DNA of 64,000 nt from Halalkalibacter oceani. GTDB lineage: Bacteria > Bacillota > Bacilli > Bacillales > Bacillaceae_D. Of this stretch, positions 46,220 to 55,993 are shown one piece after another. Made by a program: the position numbers and the translations under genes. Each line of letters starts with the position of its first letter. Position 1 is the first letter of the stretch. The stretch spans positions 1-64,000 of the forward strand of contig NZ_JAMBOL010000001.1 in the NCBI RefSeq assembly GCF_023715605.1. The letters are read 5' to 3'. The notes under the pieces were generated by a model that searched no databases, was not told where the DNA came from, and was given only the letters and a program-made list of their open reading frames with translations.

Positions 46220-47344
46220 ATGAGTAATTTAATGAGTAGAAGAGAGTTTTTAAAGAGAACGGCACAGTGGAGTGCCTTTGGCACGGGGGCGTTAATGGGT
46301 ACTCATTTGCTGTCCGCTTGTTCGTTTTCTGCCAAGCATGAGCCAGTCCTGGAAGGAAGAGGACAGGTTGTTTATGCGAATAAAAGCTTAGGCTACTACT
46401 TTTTTATTATACAGCAGGAAGCAATGCATCGGGAAGTGGAGGCGCGCGGGTTTGAATTTATGGCGACGATTTCAAATTTCAATGCGGAGAGGCAGGCACT
46501 GCAAGTCCGACGTGCGGCGATGAAAAAACCGGCCGCTCTTATTTGTGATCCCGTTGACAGCAACGAAGAATTTATTCAAGTTATTGAAGAGGTGAGAAAA
46601 CAGGGGATTCCCGTAGGGGTGATCGACACACCTCTGAATGAGGGAGATGTTTCGATTACGGTGGCGTTTGATAATTATAAAGGCGGAGTAATGGCGGCCG
46701 AGAAGGTTGTCCGCTTATTAATTGAAAAATACGGATCGCCCCGGGGAGTCGTGCTGAACTGTTACGGATCATTAAGCAGTCTCGCCTGGAAGCTGCGAAA
46801 GGAAGGGTTTGAGAAGACGCTTCAGCAATACCGTCATATCGAATTAATCAGCAAAGCGACTGAAGGTGATGTGACGAAAATGTATGAGGTGACAGAGGAA
46901 ACGTTATGGGAATATCCAAATCTGGATGCCGTGCACGCTGCTTCTGAGACGCCGGCGCGCGGGATTTACGAGGCATTGAAGTCGCGAAAACGCCTTTATC
47001 CGGCTGGCAGCGCGGAGCATGTTATTTTTGTGACGATCGATGGCGAACCGATCGCCCATGAGTGGATCAAAGAGGGTTCGCTCGATGCCAGTATATCTCA
47101 GGATCCAATTGCTTATGCTGAAATATGTGTGGAATTACTCGATACGTATACAATTCAAAACAAGCCTATTCCGTTTAAAACGTATTCAAATGATCGCTAT
47201 TACTGGCAGGAAGCTGAGCTGCGCCCAACTATTGCCGGTCCCCAGCTCGTAATTCCTCCATTTGAGGTCAACCAGAGCAATGTCAACGACAAAAGGCATT
47301 GGGCGAATATTGCCTTAAAGGAGTGGGGAATTAAATACGTTTAA
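46220..47344 (+). CDS. sugar-binding lipoprotein, probable sensory partner of the kinase
   Basis: About 374 residues of the periplasmic-binding/LacI type-1 fold. The N-terminus carries both an RR motif (SRREFLKRTA) and a lipobox (LLSAC), as in lipidated Tat-type signals. The mature part is paralogous to the transport binding protein at 54745, sharing GIPVGV.DTP, .AFDNYK.G.MAA, EGF, HVIFVTID.EPIA, YYW and HW.N. It is co-directional with, and just upstream of, the histidine kinase instead of a permease, which suggests that it presents the ligand to the kinase. Start 46220 follows GGAGGAG. Confidence 0.82.
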   Translation: MSNLMSRREFLKRTAQWSAFGTGALMGTHLLSACSFSAKHEPVLEGRGQVVYANKSLGYYFFIIQQEAMHREVEARGFEFMATISNFNAERQALQVRRAAMKKPAALICDPVDSNEEFIQVIEEVRKQGIPVGVIDTPLNEGDVSITVAFDNYKGGVMAAEKVVRLLIEKYGSPRGVVLNCYGSLSSLAWKLRKEGFEKTLQQYRHIELISKATEGDVTKMYEVTEETLWEYPNLDAVHAASETPARGIYEALKSRKRLYPAGSAEHVIFVTIDGEPIAHEWIKEGSLDASISQDPIAYAEICVELLDTYTIQNKPIPFKTYSNDRYYWQEAELRPTIAGPQLVIPPFEVNQSNVNDKRHWANIALKEWGIKYV

Positions 47345-47382
47345 TAGAATTGACCAGGGGTGTTGCTGTTTCTAAAAAGGAG

Positions 47383-49164
47383 ATGTTAGAAATAAAGGCG
47401 CTTTTTTTGATGTTTCGGAAAAGTATAAAAGTCCGTCTGCTTACCTATTTTTTACTTATAAGCCTTCTCCCTATTTTGCTAGTTGGTTTTATCCCGTATT
47501 ATAAATCGCAGGAAATTGTGCAGCGTCAGGTGCTGGAGTTTGCACAAAGCACGGTAAACCAGCTTAATGAGAATATCACTTATTATTTAAAAGAAATGGA
47601 TTTGATGTCACGGATTATCTATTATCAGCTTCAGCTTGCAGTCAATCAAGATGGGCAGCTTGCCTTAGAAAATGCTCTTTTTAACCAGGAAGAAACAGAA
47701 GAACTGTTAATGGCATTAAAAAATAATCGGACGTTTATTGAAGATATACACGTAGTAGCAGCAAAGCAACAGGCGACAACGGCAAGTGGGTTAAAAATGA
47801 AGGAACTGGAAGCGACGGAATGGTTTTCGGATGCCCTGACCAGGATAGGGGAAAAAACATGGGTCGGACCTCATCAAAATGAGTATACCGTTCGTCCATT
47901 GGCCGGGGAGGTCATTTCGCTTGTTCATCCTTTTACGATTCACGATGACGCGGATATCGTGACGATTATTATTGAGATGAAACAGGAGGAATTGAATCTT
48001 CTTTTTACGAGGCCGGACTTGCAAAACCTCGGGACGTTGCTGCTGATCGATAAGTTTGGAGAGGTGATCTTCAGTACAGACCCGGAAATGCTGGAAGGTG
48101 GCTCTCAGCAATACATTAACACGATTAACCTGTTTGAACAGCTGAATCAGGAAAACCGCTTCATCTATGATATTAATTTTTTTAGCGGCTGGCGAATCGG
48201 TGCGCTCATTCCGGAAGAGCTTATTAATGAAAGCTTTCATTCGATAAAACTCACTGTTTTTATTCTGCTGGGGGTTTTTTTCTGTATTTCGGTCGTGCTG
48301 GCCTGGCTTTTTTCAAGCCGCTTTATTAACCCGCTTCGTCAGCTCCAGCGTAATATCCGGGAAGTTGAAAAAGGAAACTTCCAGATCAGGTCAGAGATTA
48401 CGAGTATTGATGAAATAGGAGATTTAAGCCGAAGCTTTAATAAAATGATGCGGGAAATCGAAACGCTGATTGAACAAATCTCAATTAACGAGAAAAAGAA
48501 AAAGCAAATCGAAATGCAGTCACTTCAATATCAAATTAATCCTCATTTTTTATACAATACGCTAAATTCAGTTCAATGGATTGCGAAGCTCCATCACATA
48601 CCTGATATAAGCGAAATGCTAACAAACTTGATTAAATTGCTGCGGACAAGTTTAAATGCGACGAATCATCTTCATATGCTCGAAGAAGAGCTGGAGGTAC
48701 TGAGCTTTTATTTGAAAATTCAGGACTTCCGCTATCCGGACAGCTTTACCATTTCATATGACATTCCAAAAGAGCTCTTATCTGCTTATGTCCCACGATT
48801 TATTTTGCAGCCGTTAGTTGAAAATATTTTCTTCCACGCTTTTTCTGATGGGAAAGGCGACATCAAAATTGCCGCTTTACGGGAGGGCGGTCTATTGCGC
48901 CTTAAGGTAAAGGATAATGGGAGAGGGATGTCGGCGGAAACTGTCGAGAAGATAATGGCCAAAAGGCAGCCGAACAGCGGTAAGATGTCGAGCGGGGTTG
49001 GCATTCACAATGTCGATGACAAAATCAAGCTCTATTTCGGCTCAAGCTACGGTCTTTCAATTTCGAGCCGGGAGGGGAACGGAACGACTATCGATCTTTA
49101 TTTACCGATATCTTTTGAAAAAGAGGATGGTGAAGAGGATGTTAAACGTTTTATTAGTCGATGA
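47383..49164 (+). CDS. YesM-type sensor histidine kinase
   Basis: About 593 residues. TM1 is near 13-35 (LLTYFLLISLLPILLVGFI), followed by a large extracytoplasmic Cache-like sensor. TM2 is near 289-312, then HAMP (NPLRQLQRNIREVEKGNFQI). The His_kinase region QYQINPHFLYNTLNSVQWI has the phospho-His near 387, and HATPase_c contains DNGRGMS and GVGIHNV. It phosphorylates the YesN-type regulator encoded next, whose start overlaps its last 26 bp. The start is uncertain (TTG 47350 to ATG 47410); no candidate has an ideally spaced RBS. Confidence 0.87.
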   Translation: MLEIKALFLMFRKSIKVRLLTYFLLISLLPILLVGFIPYYKSQEIVQRQVLEFAQSTVNQLNENITYYLKEMDLMSRIIYYQLQLAVNQDGQLALENALFNQEETEELLMALKNNRTFIEDIHVVAAKQQATTASGLKMKELEATEWFSDALTRIGEKTWVGPHQNEYTVRPLAGEVISLVHPFTIHDDADIVTIIIEMKQEELNLLFTRPDLQNLGTLLLIDKFGEVIFSTDPEMLEGGSQQYINTINLFEQLNQENRFIYDINFFSGWRIGALIPEELINESFHSIKLTVFILLGVFFCISVVLAWLFSSRFINPLRQLQRNIREVEKGNFQIRSEITSIDEIGDLSRSFNKMMREIETLIEQISINEKKKKQIEMQSLQYQINPHFLYNTLNSVQWIAKLHHIPDISEMLTNLIKLLRTSLNATNHLHMLEEELEVLSFYLKIQDFRYPDSFTISYDIPKELLSAYVPRFILQPLVENIFFHAFSDGKGDIKIAALREGGLLRLKVKDNGRGMSAETVEKIMAKRQPNSGKMSSGVGIHNVDDKIKLYFGSSYGLSISSREGNGTTIDLYLPISFEKEDGEEDVKRFISR

Positions 49165-50695
49165 TGAATTTATCGTCCGTCAGGGGCTAAAAGCGATGAT
49201 AAACTGGGATGATTACAAAATGAATGTTTTATTAGAGGCGAATAACGGCAAGGACGCCCTGGCGCTTTTGGAGGAGCATCAAATTGATGTGATCGTTACC
49301 GATATTCGGATGCCGTTGATGGATGGAATTGAGCTAACTAGGAAAGCGAAAGAAAGCTATCCTGATATGAAGGTGATGCTGCTCACCTGCTACGATGATT
49401 TTGAATATGTACAGGAAGCGGTGGCACTAGGAGCATCCGGTTATTTACTAAAAACTGACTTGGAGGGAGGCAGCCTGGAAAAACAGCTGCAAAAAATCGC
49501 GAAAGAGGTTCAGCAAGAGCGGGAAAAGCGGGAATCCTATCAGAGACTGGAAGTGAAAGCGCGGGAATCGGCTGCTTTGATCAAAGAAAAACAAATCAAA
49601 AGCATTTTGAAGGGAGGAGAACCGCAACCGATTCATCAGGAACTCAGCTGGCTTTTGGCTTCCCATCTCATACTCAAAATTGTGTTTGCTCGTCCTGTTT
49701 CGCTCAAAAACGTTGAACGAGCCTTCTATCGGCTGTTCGACAAGAACATCTCTTTTCTTTTTCAGATGGAGGACCTTTCGTTTCTCGCTCTGACCGGCTT
49801 TCCAGCTGACTTAGGGAGCAGTCAGCAAAAGATACTTGAATGGAAGGCAAGGATGGCTGGAGAGCTGTTTGCTGAATTGAACGAGCTGGAAGGAAGCATG
49901 AACCTTTATGAAGGTATGTCCTTTCAACTGGAAACTCTTTGTAAAACTTATCAATCGCTTTGTAGCAAGGCTGAAGCGCATTGTTTTTATAATGGATTCG
50001 GTCATTTCGTTTCTGCTGAGACGATCGGGAGTGCTGAATTTGAACCGCCAGTGCTTGATTTTCATACGTTACATCAATTAACAATCATGAGAGACTGGGT
50101 TCACTTGAAAGCTCAATGTGAAGAAATCTTTTTGCTGTTTGAAACAGAGCAGACTGATGTCGAAACGGTTAAAATGGCGACAATGACAATGGTTGAGACC
50201 GTGATGCTCGGCTTGAAGTCAAATAGCAATTTGCATACAAAAAATTGGGGCAGCAACAGTCTTGATTATAAGGAAAAGGTGAAAGCGCTCCAGACATTTC
50301 AGGATGTGAAAAACTGGTTTTATCATGGTCTGGAAAAGCTGGAGGACAGTCGCTTGCAATTTATCGGCGGAAGTCATCACGTCATCCGGCAGGCTGTAAG
50401 CTTTATCGAACAGAACTACGCCAAGGACCTGACACTGGAGGAGTTGTCCCGGGAGGTTGGCTTGAGCAAAAGCTATGTAAGCACGATGTTTAAAAAAGGA
50501 ACCGGAAAAAGCTTTGTTGAATATTTGAATGATGTTCGGCTCGAAAAAGCGAAGGAACTGTTCTTGCACTCTGAGTTAAAGATTTTTGAAGTGGCGGAAA
50601 AGGTCGGTTTCCATGACCCGAAATACTTTAGTAAACAGTTTAAGCGGATGACAGGAATGTCTCCAAATCGCTTTCGCTCCATCTATTTGCAATAA
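49139..50695 (+). CDS. YesN-type response regulator with AraC DNA-binding domain
   Basis: A 518-residue regulator. The receiver domain begins MLNVLLVDDEFIVRQGLKAMI, with phosphoacceptor Asp near 55 (VIVTDIRMPLMDG). A middle helical region follows. Two C-terminal AraC helix-turn-helix motifs (LTLEELSREVGLSKSYVSTMFKK and IFEVAEKVGFHDPKYFSKQFKRMTGMSP) close the protein. It probably activates the downstream dehydrogenase and ABC-transporter genes on the ligand signal. Overlap with the kinase gene shows co-translation. Confidence 0.92.
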   Translation: MLNVLLVDDEFIVRQGLKAMINWDDYKMNVLLEANNGKDALALLEEHQIDVIVTDIRMPLMDGIELTRKAKESYPDMKVMLLTCYDDFEYVQEAVALGASGYLLKTDLEGGSLEKQLQKIAKEVQQEREKRESYQRLEVKARESAALIKEKQIKSILKGGEPQPIHQELSWLLASHLILKIVFARPVSLKNVERAFYRLFDKNISFLFQMEDLSFLALTGFPADLGSSQQKILEWKARMAGELFAELNELEGSMNLYEGMSFQLETLCKTYQSLCSKAEAHCFYNGFGHFVSAETIGSAEFEPPVLDFHTLHQLTIMRDWVHLKAQCEEIFLLFETEQTDVETVKMATMTMVETVMLGLKSNSNLHTKNWGSNSLDYKEKVKALQTFQDVKNWFYHGLEKLEDSRLQFIGGSHHVIRQAVSFIEQNYAKDLTLEELSREVGLSKSYVSTMFKKGTGKSFVEYLNDVRLEKAKELFLHSELKIFEVAEKVGFHDPKYFSKQFKRMTGMSPNRFRSIYLQ

Positions 50696-50796
50696 GGAAG
50701 TTCCGGGAGATCAGCCTTTGATCTTCCGGGGCTTTTTTTGTTGGACCAGCTAAATATTTTCTACCTCTTCCAAATATTATCCACTTCATCCAATTA

Positions 50797-50810
50797 AGAA
50801 AGCGCTATCA
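50797..50810 (+). promoter_or_regulatory. cre-like site upstream of the dehydrogenase/ABC operon
   Basis: AGAAAGCGCTATCA matches 13 of 14 positions of TGWAANCGNTNWCA. It lies between the regulator terminator region (stem GGAAGTTCCGGGAGATCA/TGATCTTCCGGGGC near 50696-50740) and the first dehydrogenase gene. Confidence 0.6.
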
Positions 50811-50936
50811 AAAAAATATCCACTTAATTTGAAATTTTGGCTCACTCCATCTTTTCGTTTTTTGATTAAGATTTACTCATACAGAAAAACAGACGATTTC
50901 TGTAGGCGAAAACGATTTGTAAAAGGAGGAATGCCA

Positions 50937-52013
50937 GTGAAGCGAGTGAAAGCCGCAGTGATAACCGAAAAAGAAAAAATCGGTTTGCAAACATTTCCAC
51001 TCCCCGAGTTGCATGAGGAAGACCTTCTTATAAAAGTTGAAATGTGTGGCGTATGCGGCTCGGATTTGCACATCTTTAAAGGGGATTGGGGGGAGCCCTA
51101 CCCTCTCATTCCAGGACATGAATTTATCGGTATTGTCGAAGCGGCTGGATCGAAGGCATTGGGCAAGCATCAGGTGGAGATTGGGGACAGAGTCGCGGTG
51201 GAAATGATTTTGCCGTGCGGAACGTGTCAGCCTTGCCGGGCCGGGCTGTACAATCTCTGTGTTTATGACGGTAAGGAGGGACGGCAATATGGCTGCAACA
51301 TCAGCAGTGAACGGCAGCCCCATTTATATGGAGGCTGGGCGGAGTATTTATATGTGCCGGCTCATGCCCTTGTTCATCAAATCCCGTCTCATGTTCCGTT
51401 AAAAAGGGCCGTGCTGACCGAGCCGCTTGCTGTCTCAGTCCGGGCGGTCAATTTGACACCGCCAAGGCTTGGAGACAGCGTCGTCGTTGTCGGCGCCGGA
51501 CCGATTGGCTTACTGACTGTTGTCGCTGCCAAAGCGGCGGGAGCTTCCCCGGTTATGTTGGTCGGCTCGCGCGAGGAACGGCTTGCTCTCGGAAGAGAGT
51601 TCGGAGCAGATGAAGTCCTTGATTACCGCGATGGAAATGTGTTTGAAACATTACAGAAGTGCTTAGGCGGACAAGGAGCTGACATTGTCTTTGAAACAGC
51701 GGGTACGGCTCTGGCGCAAAGGCAAAGTCTGGAGTACGCAAAACCTGGAGGCGTCGTCAATTACCTCGGTCTGACCGGCAATCAGCCGGTCCAGATCGAA
51801 ACGGATAAGCAAATGACCTTTAAGGAACTGACAATCCGTTCGTCCTTTCTTAGTGCATGGGCTTATCAGGGCGCGATTCAGATTATCGCGGGTGGAATGT
51901 ATCCAATTGAAAAGATGATTACCCACCAGTTTTCATTGGAAGATGTGGAGGAGGCGCTGGCCTGCTCAGCGAATCGGAAGGGAAAAGCGATCAAGGTGGT
52001 CCTAGTACCATAG
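50937..52013 (+). CDS. zinc-dependent medium-chain dehydrogenase (sorbitol/threonine dehydrogenase type)
   Basis: A 358-residue MDR enzyme. The catalytic-zinc region CGVCGSDLHIFKGD and GHEFIG are followed by the structural-zinc cysteines in CGTCQPCRAGLYNLC. The Rossmann motif VVVVGAGPIGLLTVVAAKAAGA follows near 185-205. It would oxidise a polyol or sugar alcohol. GTG 50937 is the preferred start (AAGGAGG with 8-nt spacing; ATG 50931 is too close). First gene of the catabolic operon, followed 21 bp later by a second MDR enzyme. Confidence 0.88.
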   Translation: MKRVKAAVITEKEKIGLQTFPLPELHEEDLLIKVEMCGVCGSDLHIFKGDWGEPYPLIPGHEFIGIVEAAGSKALGKHQVEIGDRVAVEMILPCGTCQPCRAGLYNLCVYDGKEGRQYGCNISSERQPHLYGGWAEYLYVPAHALVHQIPSHVPLKRAVLTEPLAVSVRAVNLTPPRLGDSVVVVGAGPIGLLTVVAAKAAGASPVMLVGSREERLALGREFGADEVLDYRDGNVFETLQKCLGGQGADIVFETAGTALAQRQSLEYAKPGGVVNYLGLTGNQPVQIETDKQMTFKELTIRSSFLSAWAYQGAIQIIAGGMYPIEKMITHQFSLEDVEEALACSANRKGKAIKVVLVP

Positions 52014-52034
52014 AAGTGAACAGGAGGAGAAAGC

Positions 52035-53177
52035 ATGAGCTTAGTGTCAAAAGCAGCTGTACTTGATGGAATTGAAGGCCAGTTTCATATTCGGGAATAT
52101 GAAGTGCCCGAACCGAAGCAAGGTGAGTTTATTTTACGGACGGAGTATGCCGGTGTGTGCGGGACAGATGTCCATATGTATTACGGTCATTTGAATACGG
52201 TTGAATACCCGATTGTGATGGGGCATGAATTTTGCGGGAAAATTGAAAAGCTCGGATCAGTCGACATTGTTGACAGCAATGGACAGCAGGTGAAGGAAGG
52301 AGATCGGGTGGTGATCGTCCCTGGTGTCAGCTGCGGCGAATGCTATTACTGCAAAATCGCAAAAACGCCGACTCGTTGTAGTCATGTTCAAGCTTACGGC
52401 TTCCTGCCAAACCGGGAACCACATTTACTGTCAGGAGGATTCAGTCAATATGTCCATATCAAGTATGAAAATACATCATTTTTCAAAACGGAGCTAGAGC
52501 CGCATATCGCCGTATTAACCGAGCCGCTTTCGATTTGTGTTCACGGCTTTCAACGTGCGGGTGGTGTCCGCTTTGGCAGCACGGTACTCGTTCAGGGAAC
52601 GGGAGCGATTGGTCTTGGGGCAATTGCCTTTGCAAAGCGTTCGGGTGCGGCAAAAGTGATTGCCGTCGGCGGGCCAAAGCGGCGTCTTGAATTAGCGAAG
52701 CAGCTGGGGGCAGATGTGGTGATTGATATTGACGATGTGAAGGATCCACAGGAACGGATCAAATTGGTCAAGTCAGAAACAAAGGGCGGACGCGGACCTG
52801 ATATGGTCGTCGAATGCGCCGGCTTCCCTGGTGCCGTACCGGAAGGCTTAAGCTATCTTCGTGACAGTGCGGAGTACATTGAGTTGGGTCACTTTACGGA
52901 TGTTGGCGGTGTCGAGATCAATCCGCATTGGCATATATTGCGAAACAATGCCAATATTCGCGGTGTTTGGGGAAGTGATGTTGAGCATATGGAGATGACT
53001 CTTTCAATTATCGAACAGCTGGAGCTGCCTTATGACCAGCTTGTGACCCATAAGCTGCCACTTAACCGGATTGGAGACGCGATTCAGGCGATGAGCAAAA
53101 AAGGGTATTCTCTCGATGGCAAGGAGGAAGTGATTAAAATTGCGATCGACCCTTGGCAGGCATTGGCAAATCAATAA
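52035..53177 (+). CDS. zinc-dependent medium-chain dehydrogenase, second copy type
   Basis: A 380-residue MDR protein only distantly similar to its neighbour. It has CGTDVHMYYGHL and GHEFCG (catalytic zinc), CGECYYCKIAKTPTRC (structural-zinc loop with altered spacing), and VLVQGTGAIGLGAIAFAKRSGA (NAD site). The family includes polyol and threonine dehydrogenases. RBS AGGAGG. Paired dehydrogenases followed by an aldehyde dehydrogenase suggest stepwise oxidation of an imported polyol or sugar; the substrate cannot be read. Confidence 0.87.
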   Translation: MSLVSKAAVLDGIEGQFHIREYEVPEPKQGEFILRTEYAGVCGTDVHMYYGHLNTVEYPIVMGHEFCGKIEKLGSVDIVDSNGQQVKEGDRVVIVPGVSCGECYYCKIAKTPTRCSHVQAYGFLPNREPHLLSGGFSQYVHIKYENTSFFKTELEPHIAVLTEPLSICVHGFQRAGGVRFGSTVLVQGTGAIGLGAIAFAKRSGAAKVIAVGGPKRRLELAKQLGADVVIDIDDVKDPQERIKLVKSETKGGRGPDMVVECAGFPGAVPEGLSYLRDSAEYIELGHFTDVGGVEINPHWHILRNNANIRGVWGSDVEHMEMTLSIIEQLELPYDQLVTHKLPLNRIGDAIQAMSKKGYSLDGKEEVIKIAIDPWQALANQ

Positions 53178-53191
53178 GAAGGAGAGATAGT

Positions 53192-54631
53192 ATGCAAATG
53201 ATTATTAATGGAGTACAAAGAGCAGCAACGTCACAGAAAGTCATTGAAGTCCGTAATATGGCGACAATGGAGCTGATTGATACAGTGCCACAGGCATCAA
53301 TTGAAGATGCGCAGGAGGCGTTAGAAGCGGCGCGGGAAGGGGCCAAGGTATGGGCAGCCACGCCAATTTATAAACGTGTGGAAATCATCGAACGTTTTGT
53401 AAGCGCTTTATGGGAGAGGCAAGAGGAACTTGGTCGGCTGTTAAGTGCCGAAAACGGCAAAATTCTCGCTCAGGCGATTGATGAAGTCGGCGTCGCGGCC
53501 AACCTTTTTCACGAGTTTGCGCAGGAGTCGAAGCGGCTTTTCGGACAGACGATTCCATTGGAAATCCAGGAAGGTTTGGAAGCAGACCTGATGATTACAA
53601 AGCGCGAACCGTTAGGGGTGATTGTCGGGGTGCTTCCGTTTAACTTTCCGGTCGAGTTGTTCGCCCATAAGGCCGGGGCGGCGCTAGCGGCTGGCAACGC
53701 AATTGTTATCAAACCGCCGGAGGATGATCCGTTGACGATTATCAAAATGGTGGAGATGCTCCATGAAGCGGGAGTGCCGGGAAATGTGTTGCAGGTTGTG
53801 ACGGGCTACGGGGAGGATGTTGGTGCCTATTTAACGAAAAGTCCGCTTGCCGATGCGATCAGCTTTACAGGAAGTACGGAAACAGGAACGTCCATTTACG
53901 AAAGCGGGGCGAAAAACCTGTCGCGTGTCTTTCTTGAGCTTGGAGCAAATGATGCTCTGATCGTCTGCGAGGATGGCGATATTGCAAGCGCGGTCGATCA
54001 TGCGATAGAAGGGCGCCTGCTTGCCAATGGTCAAGTGTGCTGCGCCAACAAGCGGCTCGTCGTCCACGAAAGCGTGTTGGAGGCCTTTCAAAACCGCTTA
54101 ACGGAGAAGCTGCATACGAAAAAGGTCGGCAATCAGCTGGAACAGGATACGAATGTTGGCCCGTTAGTCAGTGAAGAAGCGGCGATTCGTGTTGAACAGC
54201 AGATTCAGCAGACGGTCCAGCAGGGGGCCGAGCTGATTTTCGGAGGGCGCCGCATCAACCGTACATTTATTGAACCAACTGTCCTTACAGGTGTGACGAG
54301 AGAAATGGATGTGGCGAAAAACATGGAAATTTTCGGGCCGGTTTTTTCGATCATTTCATTTAAAACGTTTAATGAAGCGATTGAGATTGTCAATGATACA
54401 ATGTACGGCCTGAACTCTTCGATTTTCACCCGTGATATGAACAAGGCAATGGAGGCTGGAAATCGAATTGAGGCCGGGATCGTCTCGATTAATGGTGGAA
54501 CTTGCTACCGACCGTTTTGCAGTGCCTTTGGTGGTTATAAGAAAAGCGGCATTGGCCGTGAAGGATCGGCATATACGCTTGAGGAGCTGACCCAGCTGAA
54601 GAGCATTGTTCTACGCGGGGTGATGAACTAA
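53192..54631 (+). CDS. aldehyde dehydrogenase of the sugar cluster
   Basis: A 479-residue ALDH-superfamily enzyme. Catalytic Cys is near 283-284 (NGQVCCANK, a double Cys), Glu near 249 (LELGAND), the NAD-site is SFTGSTETGT, and the C-terminal block is SAFGGYKKSGIGREGS. It resembles lactaldehyde/glycolaldehyde- or succinate-semialdehyde-type enzymes. It follows the second dehydrogenase by 14 bp with AAGGAGAG upstream, so the three enzymes form one transcription unit. Confidence 0.9.
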   Translation: MQMIINGVQRAATSQKVIEVRNMATMELIDTVPQASIEDAQEALEAAREGAKVWAATPIYKRVEIIERFVSALWERQEELGRLLSAENGKILAQAIDEVGVAANLFHEFAQESKRLFGQTIPLEIQEGLEADLMITKREPLGVIVGVLPFNFPVELFAHKAGAALAAGNAIVIKPPEDDPLTIIKMVEMLHEAGVPGNVLQVVTGYGEDVGAYLTKSPLADAISFTGSTETGTSIYESGAKNLSRVFLELGANDALIVCEDGDIASAVDHAIEGRLLANGQVCCANKRLVVHESVLEAFQNRLTEKLHTKKVGNQLEQDTNVGPLVSEEAAIRVEQQIQQTVQQGAELIFGGRRINRTFIEPTVLTGVTREMDVAKNMEIFGPVFSIISFKTFNEAIEIVNDTMYGLNSSIFTRDMNKAMEAGNRIEAGIVSINGGTCYRPFCSAFGGYKKSGIGREGSAYTLEELTQLKSIVLRGVMN

Positions 54632-54670
54632 GACGAAGAGATCAATCAGTGGTTATTAAACCACAATGAC

Positions 54671-54716
54671 GGGGCTGGGAAAAAGGGAAACGATCAGCCT
54701 TTTTGCCAGGGCCCCG
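54671..54716 (+). terminator. strong intercistronic stem-loop
   Basis: GGGGCTGG.AAAAAGG pairs with CCTTTTT.CCAGGGCCCC but is followed by GATGAAG instead of a T run. It lies between the enzyme genes and the binding-protein gene and may stabilise or partially terminate the transcript. Confidence 0.5.
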
Positions 54717-54744
54717 ATGAAGAAATTGAGAAAATGGGGGGATA

Positions 54745-55911
54745 ATGATGACGTTTACGAAAGGATTAACAGCATTTCTTCTTTCGTTGCTGTTCGCGCT
54801 CGTTCTAGTCGGATGCGGCGGGGAAGGAGCGAGCACGGACGAAGGCGAAGCGTCGGCACCGGAAGCGGAAACAGAGGAACCGGCAGGCGGTGATGAAACT
54901 GAACAGGGAGCAGGTGAACTGCCGAAGGACGGGCTGATTGCGCTGTCACATAAAAGCCTCGATTACTACGCTTTTGTAGCGATGCAGGAAGCTGCGAAGC
55001 AGAAAACGGAGGAATATGGCTGGCAATTTGAATCGGCCGTCGCCGATTTTGATTCAGCGCGACAAATGAATCAATTCGTTAACTTTATTTCAAAGAAACC
55101 GTTGGCGATTATTTCTGATCCAAATGATAGTGAAGGATTAATTACTGCGATTGATCAGGCACGGGATGCCGGGATTCCTGTCGGGGTCTTTGATACGCCG
55201 ACAACAGGTGGGGATGTCGCATTTACGATTGCTTTTGATAACTATAAGGCTGGAGAAATGGCAGCTCAGGAAATTATTGACCGTCTTGTTGAGAAGTATG
55301 GTGAAGCGAAAGGGGTCGTTCTCAATGCGTACGGGGCGATGTCGAGCTCTGCCTGGAGAGCGCGGAAGGAAGGCTTTGACGCTGTAATGGCGGAGCATCC
55401 GAATATCAATTACTTGGCGATGCCAGCTGAAGGTGATATGAGACTTACACAGGATGCCGCCTTAAATGCGATCGCCCAGCACGGATTCCTCGATGCCGTT
55501 CATGCACCGAGTGACACTCCGGCTATGGGGTTGTATGAAGCATTAAAGCAGACCGGTCATTTAAAAAAGGTTGGCGAAGAAGGACATGTGATTTTTGTCA
55601 CAATTGATGCTGAACCGATTGCGCTCCAAAGGGTGGAAGAAGGCTACTATGATGCGACGATCAATCAGGATTGTGTCGCCTACGGAGAAATTGTGTTGGA
55701 GATGCTGGCTGAATATACACTGCAAGGGAAAGAGGTTCCGGTCGGTACAACGTATGAAAATGATAAATACTACTGGAAATCAGCTGAAATTATCGAAGGA
55801 GAAGCCGGGCCTCATATGGTGATTGATCCATATGTGATTGATGCAACCAATGTCGATGATCCAACTCATTGGGGAAATGTGGCCTGGAACGAGTACGGGA
55901 TTCGCTATTAA
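54745..55911 (+). CDS. ABC transporter sugar-binding lipoprotein
   Basis: A 388-residue protein. The signal peptide has lipobox VLVGC, followed by a low-complexity acidic linker (GEGASTDEGEASAPEAETEEPAGGDETEQGAG) and a type-1 periplasmic-binding domain like ribose/xylose binding proteins: SHKSLDYYAFVAMQEAAKQ, GIPVGVFDTPTTGGDVAFTIAFDNYKAGEMAA, NAYGAMSSSAW. It is paralogous to the sensory protein at 46220. It feeds the downstream ATPase and permease. GGGGGG RBS. Confidence 0.9.
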   Translation: MMTFTKGLTAFLLSLLFALVLVGCGGEGASTDEGEASAPEAETEEPAGGDETEQGAGELPKDGLIALSHKSLDYYAFVAMQEAAKQKTEEYGWQFESAVADFDSARQMNQFVNFISKKPLAIISDPNDSEGLITAIDQARDAGIPVGVFDTPTTGGDVAFTIAFDNYKAGEMAAQEIIDRLVEKYGEAKGVVLNAYGAMSSSAWRARKEGFDAVMAEHPNINYLAMPAEGDMRLTQDAALNAIAQHGFLDAVHAPSDTPAMGLYEALKQTGHLKKVGEEGHVIFVTIDAEPIALQRVEEGYYDATINQDCVAYGEIVLEMLAEYTLQGKEVPVGTTYENDKYYWKSAEIIEGEAGPHMVIDPYVIDATNVDDPTHWGNVAWNEYGIRY

Positions 55912-55993
55912 GGCGGTAAAGCATGCTGAAAGAGAGGTGCTCCCCGATAATCAATATTGGGGATCTCTTTTGGCAAGATCAGGAGGGAGACAG

